Source: Erythrobasidium yunnanense
Taxonomy: Eukaryota; Basidiomycota; Cystobasidiomycetes; Erythrobasidiales; Erythrobasidiaceae
Direction: 5' to 3'
Assembly: GCA_001600175.1 (NCBI GenBank)
Contig: BCJC01000002.1
Coordinates: 3,011,111-3,075,110 of the forward strand
DNA: 64,000 nt
The translations under genes and the position numbers were made by a program. This document shows, piece after piece, positions 11,804 through 22,039 of the stretch (the first letter of the stretch is position 1; each line of letters begins with the position of its first letter). The notes beneath the pieces are model-generated. The model did not search any database. It was not told where the DNA came from and saw only the letters and a program-made list of their open reading frames with translations.

Positions 11804-12186
11804 TTATCGAACGAGCGGAACGTCTGTCGATGTGACACAGCCTTCCACAACTAGATCAAAAGCCTCATCGAGTAGTCTGACCTTGACGCGCCAGCCAGCT
11901 CCAGTAGCTGACTCCTGCAGCAATCAAGCCGGCCGTAAGTAACATTCTGAATCGAGCAGCGGGATCTGCCTGTAAACTCGTGTCCGCATGCCTTCGGGGT
12001 CGGTTTGTACCTCTGGGAGCGAAGCTGTTCCGGCGACTGAAATTGCTAGTAGCGGCATGGTCCTCGTGAGAGCTATCTGTGCAGTGGCTCCCATCGCAAG
12101 ACGCCGGACCATGAGCCCGGGGTGGAGAGGGTATAGTAGTGCCCTGGCTTCTGGCAGTGAGTGCCCTCGCAATTCATGTGGTGCAT
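11804..12186 (-). pseudogene. Third member of the CxxxHC orphan family, possibly decaying
   Basis: On the minus strand an ATG at 12177 (or 12186) opens MNCEGTHCQK, which carries the same Cys motif as the two genes to its right. The last exon (11914-11804) encodes GAGWRVKVRLLDEAFDLVVE and matches the start of the C-terminal domain of those genes (W-x-[VL]-K, then F-[DQ]-[LV]-x-[VL]). The middle does not resolve. The motif frame meets stop codons after about 35 codons, while another frame stays open from about 12316 to 11924, and no splice choice joins all parts in phase. Either I have missed exons or the copy is broken. The open frame could alternatively be an unrelated protein. Confidence 0.35.
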
Positions 12187-12487
12187 GGAGTTCTTCTTGT
12201 AGCTGGTATCTTAGTGTGAAACAGAGCGGGAGAGCGCGTTCGACATGAGCAAGCCAGGGAGCTGACCAAAGGTTGTTTTGTAAAAGGGCTTCCTCGAACA
12301 CCGGGTAAGAAGATCAAGGGGAGGCGTGATTGCGAGTCCGATTTAAATCAGTGCTCCTGCTTCAGCATATCAGCTCTTTTAACATTAAGGTGACCACGCT
12401 CAAGTAAAGTGCCTTAGTCCGATCAGTCAAAAGGCAGTCATTTCCAGAACATTGCGGGAGATATAAGCGCGGTCAACATTTTCATCG
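12187..12487. other. Intergenic, upstream of the third orphan-family copy
   Basis: About 300 bp with no gene that I can support. An unresolved first exon of the copy to the left could lie here, because the open frame there runs back to about 12316 without an ATG. Confidence 0.3.
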
Positions 12488-13350
12488 CTACTTGGTTATC
12501 TTCGCTATTGGGTTATTGCGGCTTTCGCTTGCAGCTAGCAATCTTTGGAGCTTTCGTTGGCTGAGCTTGGCCACCTTGTATACAACTTCCGTCTTTTCCA
12601 AGTTGACGTCGAAGTTGTCCGAACCTCTCCTCGTACACGACTTGAGCTTCCATGCGCTGCCTGCTTCAGCATTGCGTGCGGCAGCTGAAGAATCAGCAAC
12701 CAGCATCTCGGCTAACTCTGGCTGATTGACTGTCCCTTTCCATTCGAGAAGCGCGTTCTTCTGAAGCTCGACTTGAAACTTGTTTGATGGTGTTCTCTCG
12801 AGTGTCTTAAGCTGCCATCCGTTATTCGAGCTGATACTGCTGGCCATCGTCGAAGCGCTTCTCATGCTAGCATTGCTGCCTCGTCGGGATGATCCGACGC
12901 TATCGGCTGAGGATCTTCTTGAGTCAGCTGTCGAGGTCTTGCGTCCGAGACTTGACTTGCGATCGGGCTGTGCCTTCTGCTGGCGAAGCTCCGTAAGTCA
13001 GGGACCTCTAGACATGAAGAGAAACTCACTTGTACCGCTTGAGATTGTCTCTTCGCTTCTGCTGCAGCTGCCTGTTGTCGCTTAGCCTCTGCTACAGCTG
13101 CCTCTTGACGCCTGGCTTCGGCTGCAGCTGCTTGTTGTCGTCCAAGCTCAGCTTGAGCTGCTTGCTTTCGCTTGGCCTCAGCTACAGCTGCAACCTTTCT
13201 GTCGGCCCTGTAGCACTCATGAGACCAGTCGTGACAGTAACTTCCGTCGCAAAATTCAGGACCATGCGGAGGTGTAGGAGGTGAGGGTGGAGAGTAGGAT
13301 CGATAGGAAGTTCCACACTGGCAGTGAGTATCCTCGCAGACGTGAGCCAT
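12488..13350 (-). CDS. Orphan protein with CxxxHC motifs, decapeptide repeat and two C-terminal repeats
   Basis: Exons 13350-13030 and 12979-12488, 50-bp phase-0 intron, 270 aa. The N-terminus has CEDTHCQC, a Pro/Ser stretch, then FCDGSYCHDWSHEC: two copies of a C-[DE]-[DG]-[ST]-[HY]-C motif that may bind metal. Residues 54-103 are five copies of a 10-residue unit (AAVAEAKRQQ type) that should form a charged helix. The C-terminal half holds two related 40-residue units, one starting WQLKTLERTPSNKFQVELQK and one starting WKLKSCTRRGSDNFDVNLEK. I recognise no known family. A neighbour on the same strand (13687-14375) shares both the Cys motif and the C-terminal unit. The protein has no signal peptide or membrane segment, so it is probably intracellular. 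Confidence 0.7.
13042..13191 (-). repeat. Five 30-bp coding repeats (decapeptide helix)
   Basis: Five tandem 30-bp units inside the gene at 12488-13350 encode AAVAEAKRKQ, AAQAELGRQQ, AAAAEARRQE, AAVAEAKRQQ and AAAAEAKRQS. The Ala/Glu/Arg/Gln pattern predicts a long solvent-exposed helix. Copy number could vary among strains. Confidence 0.8.
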
Positions 13351-13686
13351 TCTGGTACGCCCTGAGAGTTACGTGAGATTGTAGGGCAGAGGAGAGGAGG
13401 CGATAGAGGTTCAGCGAGGAAGTAGAGGTGTCAGGACGTCTGACGCATGCATCGCCTTCTTGCAGTCTATCAAAGGTGTACACAAGAGCCGCGTGGAATG
13501 ATTGTGCTTGGTCACTTGTAGCTGGAGGGTGGTGTGCTCCGACATCACGCGATGAGCAAGAGTCTGGAGGCAGACATCAGACGAAGAACCGATTAGCAAT
13601 ATTTCGACAACGGAGTAAAAGCCCTTGGCGTCTGTAGCGCATAGATGCGTCATGATCTCTCGGCAGACGGGAAGCCTTTGGAGAGC
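13351..13686. other. Intergenic between two orphan-family genes
   Basis: About 335 bp on the upstream side of the minus-strand gene at 12488-13350. No convincing gene, repeat or RNA was seen; it probably holds that gene's promoter. Confidence 0.4.
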
Positions 13687-14375
13687 CTAATACCTCGATC
13701 TTTTCGAGCCAGGGTGCCCCTTGTTGTGAGCGTGTGGCATATTGTCAAGAAAGGCATTCAACTCTGCTGGTGAGACCCGCTGCATTTTGCGTGTCAGCTT
13801 CCGGATAGTAGTAGCTTCAAAGTTTCCGGAAGGTGTTCTCTTCAGTGTGACCTGAGGATCGTCATCTTCCTCGATTGAGGTACAGCTGCAGCTAGATGCA
13901 CTACTGCCAGCGACGGAAGGGCTACGTGTCCTCTTCAGAGATGAAGGACCCTCATCTGAATACACACAAGGGAGTCAGTAGGTTCTGGTCCATATAGTAC
14001 GCCTGTTGACGTACCCGGAGATAAACTAGCCCTCGAGCGCTGGGGACGCTGTGGGACGGCTGTTGGGGATGGCATGCGTCTTCGATCAGAGGCGTCAAAG
14101 ACAGAGAGATCGCGGTTGCCGCTGCTGCTGCGCCTATAGTCGGGACCGGATCGTTGATGCCGCAAAGGCGCCCTCGTCTGAGCTATATTGCTTTGGTGCG
14201 TGGGATCGAAGATCGATGCATCGCTGTTGCCACGGCTTCTAGGAGTTGGTTTTGAGGTATTTGTTGAACGACGCCCCTTGATGGGGCTGCTTGACCCGAC
14301 GCCTGCGTCTACGTAAGCGAAAGCTGAGTGATCCGCCGTGCAGTGGGAGTCTTCGCATTCGTGGTAGTACTCCAT
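13687..14375 (-). CDS. Orphan protein, paralog of its minus-strand neighbour
   Basis: Exons 14375-14015 and 13955-13687, 59-bp phase-1 intron, 209 aa. It starts MEYYHECEDSHC, with the same six-residue Cys motif as the neighbour. The middle is Ser/Arg-rich and disordered and includes a repeated element (GNSDASIFD, later GNRDLSVFD). The C-terminus has one copy of the unit seen twice next door: VTLKRTPSGNFEATTIRKL, followed by SPAELNAFLDNM. It ends in a basic tail (HPGSKRSRY). An in-frame ATG at 14468 would add 31 residues; I prefer 14375 because the Cys motif then sits at the N-terminus as in the paralog. Function unknown. Confidence 0.65.
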
Positions 14376-14433
14376 GCTTGAAGCTGGCTTTGGTGCTGTT
14401 TGTTCCAGAGGCAAGCTCAGCGTAGATGTCAAC

Positions 14434-14751
14434 CTAAGGGCCGGAGCGAGCTGCTGTGCTATCAGCAACCTTTGTCGCCTTTGAAGACGGAAGCTGGCTT
14501 AAGCGGGCTTTAGAGGGAGGATCAGAGTCTTGAGCACGTTGACGACCTTCGTTTTCACATGCTGAGCATTCGAAGGTACAGGCGGCGGAGAGTCTCGCTG
14601 TAGTGAGCTGCGTGCCTGAACATGAGATATTTGAAGCTGATGACGAGCATGTTACTGCAGAATGCAAAGGAGCAGCTAGTATACATTGAAGCAACAGAAG
14701 GTATGGAAAAATAAAGAGGCCCTGCGCCCTCGCGTCCGGAGAGAAAGCCAT
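14434..14751 (-). CDS. Candidate small secreted Cys-rich protein
   Basis: A single-exon frame of 105 aa. The first 31 residues look like a signal peptide: a short polar start, then a hydrophobic core (LFIFPYLLLLQCILAA) and a likely cleavage site near APLHS-A. The mature part is Ser/Thr-rich with five Cys in the first 45 residues (VTCSSS, ISCSG, AACTFECSAC), then a polar tail. This resembles fungal small secreted or effector-like proteins, though the odd Cys count is unusual. It lies only about 100 bp after the SDHB stop and just upstream of the orphan gene, so it could also be untranslated leader sequence. Confidence 0.35.
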   Translation of the reverse strand: MAFSPDARAQGLFIFPYLLLLQCILAAPLHSAVTCSSSASNISCSGTQLTTARLSAACTFECSACENEGRQRAQDSDPPSKARLSQLPSSKATKVADSTAARSGP

Positions 14752-14849
14752 TCTTGAGGGCAGACTTGCGATATACTTGCAGTCTTGAGTGAAAAGAGGA
14801 TACTCTACTATCGAGATGTCGATGTGTGTGGTAGGTGCTAGCCGCTGCT

Positions 14850-16129
14850 TTACGACATTGCCAGCTCTTGCTTGACCTGTGCGGCACAAATCATGAAATT
14901 AGTCAAATTTCCAAGGCTTTTTCCTCTTCTTTCCCCTTCACTTTCCTGTGCAATTGCGCGAGCTGGGTTAAGGCCTTCAAACATTTTTCAAAGCATCCCA
15001 AGAGTCAGTGAAATGTTTTGGGAAGCTTTGGGAGGCCGGGCGGGCCAAAAACGAGCCAGAACTCACCCTTGGGGCAGGTCTTTGTGCAGTTGAAGATAGT
15101 ATGGCATCTGTATAGCGACAGACTGTTCTGTAGCTTCTCTAGTCTCTCTGCTCCCTTCTCGTCTCTTGAATCGGCGATCCATCTGTATGCCTGCATAAGA
15201 GTAGCGGGGCCAAGGTATTCGTCCTGATTCCACCAGTACGAAGGGCACGAAGTAGAGCAGCATGCACATAGAATGCACTCGTACATTCCATCAAGCTTCT
15301 TTCGGTCTTCTGGCGATTGGAGGTGCTCTTTGCCTTCAGGTGCGTTGGACTGCAGGAAAGGCTGGATAGACTTGTATTGCTTGTAGAATTGAGTCATATC
15401 GGGTACGATGTCCTTGACGATGAACACTTTTTAGAAAGCTATTAGCTTATGCTAACTGAACGAAACGGCGATCCGGCTCACTGTGAGGAAGAGGGTAAAT
15501 CTTGACATCCTTTGCACCCTTGGTGTTGATTCTCTTCAGGCATGCGAGCGTGTTCTGTCCATCGATGTTCATGGCGCATGACCCACAAATTCCCTCTCGG
15601 CAAGAACGTCTGAATTGCAGCAATGTCAGAAGAATGCTTTTCCAGTATGTGGATATACTAACCTAAAGGTAAGGGTAGGGTCGATATCGTTCTTGATCTT
15701 GATGAGAGCGTCGAGCACCATCGGCCCACATGAAGAGAGATCGATCTGGTACTGCTGCATGTACGGCTTTTCCGTAGGCTTGTCTGGGTTCTGCACAGTA
15801 ATAATACGTTAGTACTACCATCCCTTCTCTGTACATCGCTGCGACCAACCCATCGGTAAATGCTGAAAGTCTTCATGTTCTTTGGCTTGCTGCTGCTTGA
15901 CGAGCTATCGACGGCGGTCGCAAGGCCTCGCGGTGCTGAAGTCGACATTGCTCGCATCGAAGGCTGCACATCACATCGAATCCAAATCATCAGCCATCGA
16001 CATCCATTTCCCTGGCCAGCCAGCCAATCCGAGCCGCTCTAAAGCTCGCTCTTTCGCGTCAGAACTCACCTGAGCAGCAGCTCTGACAGCTGGGCGGACG
16101 ATGGACTGGGCCATAAGTGAGCGGACCAT
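14850..16129 (-). CDS. SDH2: Succinate dehydrogenase iron-sulfur subunit (complex II)
   Basis: Carries electrons from FAD in Sdh1 to ubiquinone at the inner mitochondrial membrane. Six exons (16129-16070, 15963-15850, 15790-15663, 15609-15482, 15426-15067, 14974-14850), 304 aa, all phases agree. The first 40 residues are a basic Ser/Ala-rich mitochondrial presequence. The [2Fe-2S] ligands are in [13 protein letters not shown] with a later LAC; the [4Fe-4S] and [3Fe-4S] ligands are in [17 protein letters not shown] and [14 protein letters not shown]. The join giving [12 protein letters not shown] shows that the last acceptor is the one at 14975, not the later AG. The C-terminus runs about 30 residues past the conserved core. 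Shares a divergent upstream region with the ABC gene. Confidence 0.96.
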
Positions 16130-16657
16130 GTTTGCTGGAGTCTTAAGTGTTTTGTAGGGGAAGTGTACAGCTTGGAAAGAAAGGCCTCTCAGTCCTGACT
16201 GACCGGCAACGAAAGCTGCCGCCACTTTGGACTGAGATTCTCGGAGCAGCTCGGATTCGAAGGTCTCCTTGTCGAAGGCTGATGAGGGCCAGGCTCTGAT
16301 ACTTACGTCTACATCCAATGATATGAAACACAATTCAGACAGCCTTACACGATGATGTCTACGCTTGAGAGAATACGCTTTGGAGCCTTGCCGGAAGTAA
16401 ACGGAATCGACGATACACTACTTCATTCCCTACAAGACTACCAAGTGCCCTCTGTCACGTCAAATCTATGCTACTAACGCTCACACTGCATCGGCTGACT
16501 TGCTGATCTTGCTTTGCCGGGCTGCTTCCACTCACATTTGTCGCTGCAAAGGGAGGATAACCCAAGCCAGATAGCCAACCAGCACGATGTCGACTAGCTG
16601 CAGGCACTGTGGTTCATCTGTTGTCTCTTCTTCAGAACAGCCCTCTGCCAAGCGAAG
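16130..16657. promoter_or_regulatory. Divergent promoter region between SDH2 and the ABC gene
   Basis: About 530 bp separating two gene starts on opposite strands. It must hold both promoters. I saw no recognisable factor site that I would defend. Short open frames here lack support. Confidence 0.4.
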
Positions 16658-19600
16658 ATGGTCGAGGCGCAATCTACAGGAACTCCGCTCAACGGTGCAA
16701 CCGGCCTTGACGCTAAGGAACCTCAAACAGATGACGAATGTGCAGAAAAAACACTCGCAGGAGACTTGAAAAACTCCTCCTCATTTAACGGAGATGCAAA
16801 ACCTCCTTTAGCTTTCGGCATGCAGATTGAGAACCTCTCGCTTCCAGGCTACAGGGTCGAGCAGGATGGAGTCTTTACTGTAGTTAGAAGGAAAGGAACG
16901 ACCGGACGGTCAGGGACTTTCCCAGCCAGAATCGCTAGGTATATTCTTTCTTCGAATGCAAGACCGGCAGAATCGCTGACCGATAGATCTACAGGTGGCT
17001 TATGAGCAGCAAGCTGTGGCTACCATTACTGGTCCGATTCACCATAGAATCAGTATCTTTGGCTCCATATCGCATGATCGTACTACTTGTCAACAAGACG
17101 ATTTCGTCGTTGGCTCCGGCCGCTGGTCTCTGGGCAACAAGCAAGATGTTGCGTATCGTGAGCTATCCTCCCGTGTTAATCTCATCGAGACTGACCGTAC
17201 CAAATTTAAGGTCGAGAAAGCTATCGAAACTGGGCGTGTTCAAAAAGGCCAACTCGGCTTCTTAACTTTCACGGCCGTCATATTAGCGACCGGTGTTAGT
17301 CGGGTCAAGCTGTTTTTGTAAGCTCGACCTTCGTTATAGGCTTGCATAGTCTAATGGCTCAATTGCTGCCACGAACAGCGCTCGCAATGCTGGCATACTG
17401 GAAAGACAATTCGAAGCCAGTATTATGGCGCGGCTGTTACAAGCAGGAGCGCCTCTCGACTTGCAACAACGGACCGATCCGGAGATCACCAAGATCTTCG
17501 GCGATGCAGGCGGCGTTACCAACTCCAGTGCGTTCCGTCAAGGTATATTTCTCTAAATGGTCGTAAACTGACATCCTATGCATCTATACACCAGACTCCG
17601 ATGTCGCTTTCAAGGTTGTTGGTGACATAGTCAAGACTTTCACTAGCGCTATAAGCGCGGTCACTCAAGCTTATCTGCTTAGACACAGCATACACCGTGG
17701 TAACCTGGACCTATTCTTACTGAGCTTTGCTGCCAATTTCATCAGATCCGCAGAATGGCTCTTCCGAGGCGGTAAGCGAAGAAAACTAGTAGCCTGCATA
17801 AATAGCTTAAGATTGTTGCCAGATCCCGGTTACAGATCTTCTGTAACCAATGTTCATTATCAGCGAATGCAGACGCTGGCCAGCGAGTCGACCAGTATCA
17901 ACAACGAAGGCATCCTCCTAGGCCTGCCCGCCTACCTAGCTAAGGAATACGTCAAGGCCAACGAGAAATTGGGAGATACTTGGACCTATCGTCTACTAGA
18001 CAAGTCTCGCCTCGCCAAAACGACCGGAATCCTTCATGATATTTCGGAGCCGCTTCTGTACGCCCTCTTCGCTCTCAGAGCTGCTGGCCGCCGCAGAAGT
18101 CCTGCTGGTATGCTCGACAACACCTTCACTATGGGAGGACTTGCTTTTATACAGAACGCTACTTCGGCTCTGGCATCGGAGATTGGTACCTTCGCATTCA
18201 CGTTGGACGATGTCCGGCAACACTGCACAGAGGTCTTACAATTCTATCGAGCTCTAAATATCAAGTCTAAGCTCAAAGGACCGAAGAATCCGGTTAAATA
18301 CATCACTCAAGTTGGTCTCGGAGCAACTCCCGGTACCGTGAATCGTGGTGTAAGCTGTGTGCCGTAGTTGGTTGATATCGTTCTTCACTGAAATTCAACC
18401 TAGATGGGGATCGAGCTGCGACAAGTCTCATTCAAGTACCCTGCCAGCGAGAGAAACGCACTCCAAGACGTTTCGTTCAAGGTCAAGCCTGGTCAGCTCT
18501 GCTGTATCGTAGGATACAACGGTGCTGGCAAGTCAACTCTGCTTGACCTTATCTGTCGCATCGTGGAACCTACATCTGGCTCTGTCCGCATCAACGGTGT
18601 CAACGCTAAAGACTATTCACCTCAAGACATCTATCGAAGAATATCCTGCCAGTATCAAACTACTCTTCCGTGCGACGTCACCCTGCGCGAGTTCATGCAC
18701 ATGGGAGATGTGGACAATGAAGACGATGAAGCAAGAATACACGAATGCTTACGCATCGCAGGCATCGATGGCGTCATAGCGAGGTTCTCTAAAGGTCTAG
18801 ATGCAAGACTAGGCCCGTACCCTGCTAATCCTACCCCGCAATCGACGCTGCGCGAATTCGCTGAGGAGGTTCAGACTGGGGTCAAAGACCCTTGGGATGC
18901 CGATTATACGACACGTACTGAAGCTGAGACTCGAGAAGACGAAGAGAATGAAGATGAGGTAGTAGGCGGAGCTGGGGCTGGTGGAAGTGGAAGTTTGAAG
19001 GGCAAGGATTGTGCCTTTTCACCCGGAGAATGGCAAAAGCTGTGTTTCGTAGGCTTCAATGCTCACGGACATAGATGGCACATACTGATACGGTTTTCCG
19101 GACAGGCAAGTAGCTTGATGAAGAAAGATGCCGATCTTAGGTAAGGAGGCACCTAAGTGTCCGAGAAGGACGACAAGTCTGACAATCCTATGTCAGAATC
19201 TTCGACGAACCTAGCGCATCGCTTGATCCGCTTGCCAGCAAGAAAGTCTTTGACCAGATCGAAAGCTTACGAGGGAAAAGTACGATCATCCATATTACAC
19301 ATGATTTGGCTGCGTGCATCAAGTGAGTCTCGCAAGAATTTAGCGAGAGAAGATGCTGACTATAATGCAGAGCCGATCAAGTCATTATGTTCGAAGACGG
19401 AAAACTCATCGAGACTGGCACGCATACAGAATTGCTCGCTCAGCAGGATAGCAAGTACAGGGCTTTCTACCTCTGCCATATCGGCCAAGAAGACGACGAT
19501 GAAGATGCTGTTGAAGCGACCTCAGCCGATGAGGACAGCTCGACTCAGGTGGAAGACGAAGATGCTCAAGTTTGGGAAGACACGACGAATATCAGCGGGG

Positions 19601-19737
19601 AAGGTGACGCGGCATCCGCCAAAGATGGAGAAGAGAGCTATTCAGCGAGTGAGAAAGACGGAAAGCCAGGTAGGGCAAGAGGCCACAGTGCAGGTCAGGA
19701 TTCAGGCTTCCAAGTCGGGGAAGATGATGGCATGTAA
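16658..19737 (+). CDS. ABC half transporter with single nucleotide-binding domain
   Basis: Ten exons (16658-16938, 16995-17157, 17211-17317, 17379-17542, 17595-17771, 17823-18349, 18404-19048, 19106-19140, 19197-19322, 19371-19737), 863 aa, phases agree. The first 450 residues are a membrane part with several weak hydrophobic segments. The ABC domain has Walker A GYNGAGKST, a Q-loop region (CQYQTTLPCDVTLREF), Walker B with D-loop LRIFDEPSASLDP, and the H-loop IIHITHD. Two oddities stand out: the signature is FSPGEWQK in place of LSGGQ, and an acidic/Gly insert of about 50 residues precedes it. The C-terminal 90 residues are acidic and Ser-rich. Substrate unknown; most like fungal single-NBD half transporters that must dimerise. 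Confidence 0.8.
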
Positions 19738-19926
19738 GCGTTCTTGCAAAAATTAGACAGACTAGACATTCTGTAGCATAGGATTTTGCACAAGAAATGA
19801 TCACCGCGCTTGTGCCTGTCTGCATCCTAATGATGCGCCGATCCCCTCGATATCACGGTCGAGGTTTGCTTCAATCCAAGAAGCCAGATTGCAAGCCTGA
19901 CATAGAAGAGCGTCCACCTACTCGCA

Positions 19927-20898
19927 ATGGACGCCAGCTCAGGCGGGAACTATGCTGGAACGACGATCTTCCTGAGCTACATTGCGGCTGCCTTGGTCCT
20001 GGTCTTTCGGCAGACGTGGAACATCTATACCGCATACAATGCGCCCAAGTTGAGCGAAGAGAGACGTCGTAAAGCTGGCATCTTCGCGGGACTCGCCCTC
20101 GTCAGTTTTGGGATTCTCTCTATCAATATGCTGCATGAGCTCTTCAAGTCATACAGCGACTACAGCAAGCGTTCCGGTTCTCAAGTCTCCCTGTCAGATA
20201 CCCACATCTGGTCATGGATGATGCATTCGAACCTGTTTGAGGAGTTCGTAGACGCGTTAGCAGGATCGCCCGTCACCTGGTGGTGGACGCAGCTTGCGCT
20301 TCTGGTCACTATGCACATCTGTATCTGGCTCGCACAAAACTGTACGTTCCTCGTCTCTCTCGCAAGGCCACTTTGCAAGATGAAGCTGATCGATGTATTA
20401 TATTCAGACAATGCCAAAGGCCGGCAGGGCTTGATGGAGTTGGTGCTCATCTCACAAATCCTTCCTATCTCCTTCACTCTCAACTTGGGCTACACGCATG
20501 TTCTGCTCGATCCGAAAACAGGCACTAAGGAGATGTCTCGCTCCCATCGCTTTTCGGCAATACCGCTGCTAGCAGTAGTCGGTGTATACCTCGCTGCCTT
20601 GTCCTATGCGCCAGCGCAAAGCGAAAAGGGCTCCCTCATACCGCTAGTCTTCCTGATTCGCCTGCTCATGATCGTCCCCTCCGTTCTCACGCCTGCCGTC
20701 TCGACAACGTCTGTCCACGCTGTTCTAGCAGCGCTTGCGCTTGGAATACAAGCTCAGGCGACTTCGAACGCCTTTACTGTAGGGTATGGCTGGATCGATA
20801 TCTTGAAAGCGCTTCATACGCATCCGGCGGTGACGACTTTGGGTTACGATGTAGTGATAGCAATCATTAGTAGCATAGGTTATAGGTGTAGCATGTAA
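19927..20898 (+). CDS. Polytopic membrane protein of unknown function
   Basis: An unbroken frame of 323 aa with about seven hydrophobic stretches (for example IFLSYIAAALVLVF, FAGLALVSFGILSI, LALLVTMHICIWLA, IPLLAVVGVYLAALS and LIPLVFLIRLLMIVPSVL). No signal peptide is obvious; the first segment may serve as anchor. A 66-bp stretch at 20342-20407 has a good donor (gtacgt) and acceptor (attcag), is a multiple of three and has no stop, so the mature protein may be 301 aa. I do not recognise the family; it looks like an endomembrane protein. Confidence 0.6.
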   Translation: MDASSGGNYAGTTIFLSYIAAALVLVFRQTWNIYTAYNAPKLSEERRRKAGIFAGLALVSFGILSINMLHELFKSYSDYSKRSGSQVSLSDTHIWSWMMHSNLFEEFVDALAGSPVTWWWTQLALLVTMHICIWLAQNCTFLVSLARPLCKMKLIDVLYSDNAKGRQGLMELVLISQILPISFTLNLGYTHVLLDPKTGTKEMSRSHRFSAIPLLAVVGVYLAALSYAPAQSEKGSLIPLVFLIRLLMIVPSVLTPAVSTTSVHAVLAALALGIQAQATSNAFTVGYGWIDILKALHTHPAVTTLGYDVVIAIISSIGYRCSM

Positions 20899-20947
20899 AG
20901 CCACCTTAGCGTGTAGCTCTTCAGCTTTACCACTTACCGTCTCTCGG

Positions 20948-21922
20948 ATGCGACATCATGCCTCTTCGGTAGCATCCTTGCTACACTTTACAGCTTGTAC
21001 ATCTCGTACGACTCAGACTCTGCTGCGGCGGACGTATGCTTCGACAGCTTCTACAGGAAGAGCGCATGACGGGCCTTTGCATCTCGTCTTGCTAGGTGCG
21101 CCAGGCGCTGGCAAAGGCACTCAGACAGACTCTCTCCTACGTAAATATGATTTGCAAGCGGTGGTGGTGGGAAACCTGCTTCGAGATGAAGTCAGCAAGA
21201 AGACCGCGCTCGGGGAACGAGCAGCCGAGATCATGAAAGCAGGCGGTCTTCTCGACGATGCAACTATCCTGGACGTTGTGCGACCAGCATTACAAAAGCT
21301 TGATGGCACCGACTGGATTCTGGTGAGTTGTTCAGCTGCCGGAGGTCCTGCAAGATCAGTCTCCGCAAACAGATCATGCGCCTGTTCGCAGATACCTGAT
21401 ACGTGTTCTCAGTGCAGCGAAGCTGACGTTGTTCGTATTCTGATATGCAGGATGGCTACCCTCGGACACCTCAACAGGCCCATGACCTCAACAATGCGCT
21501 CGCGGAATGGAATGAATCGATAAACCTGGTGGTACAGCTGGACGTACCGGATGAAGTGCTGCTCTCGCGGATAGAAGCTCGCTGGGTGCATCTTCCATCT
21601 GGGCGTGTCTACAATACGGACTATAATCCTCCGAAGAAAGCTGGATTGGACGATGCAACGGGCGAAGCGCTCAGTAAACGATTAGATGACAATCCGGAAG
21701 TCTTCAAGAAGCGGTTGGACAAGTATCACGAAAAGAACGAGCCAATCGTTGAATACTATCGAAAGCAGGGCGCGCTCGTCACCTTGAGCGGACGTACTAG
21801 GTGAGCCGAATATTGATATTTGTTCAGAATGCGGCTGAGCAGCCTATTATAGCGCCGAGATATGGCCAAAGCTGGACAAGGTCATAAACGATCGTTTTCC
21901 TCGCCTGAAATCAAAGGCTTGA
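20948..21922 (+). CDS. ADK2: Mitochondrial adenylate kinase (GTP:AMP phosphotransferase type)
   Basis: Moves a phosphate from a nucleoside triphosphate to AMP. Exons 20948-21322, 21451-21800 and 21853-21922, 264 aa. The first 45 residues are a basic Ser/Thr-rich presequence. The P-loop is LLGAPGAGKGTQ; the NMP-binding part includes VVGNLLRDEV; the DGYPRT motif follows the first intron. The LID (about VHLPSGRVYNTDYNPPKKAG) is of the long type without the four zinc-binding Cys. It ends with a short C-terminal helix (SAEIWPKLDKVI). A matrix location and GTP preference fit the Adk2/AK3 branch, but this is inferred from the leader and LID. The first intron (128 bp) is longer than most here. Confidence 0.92.
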
Positions 21923-22039
21923 AAGAGTGGGTGCAGGAAGTCATGATGTTGTACAAGTACATAGGCATACACCTTTTACAACACCTAATTTCTAAACCTA
22001 GGCGATCCAAGCTCTAATCATACCGTTCATCCCTTTTCG

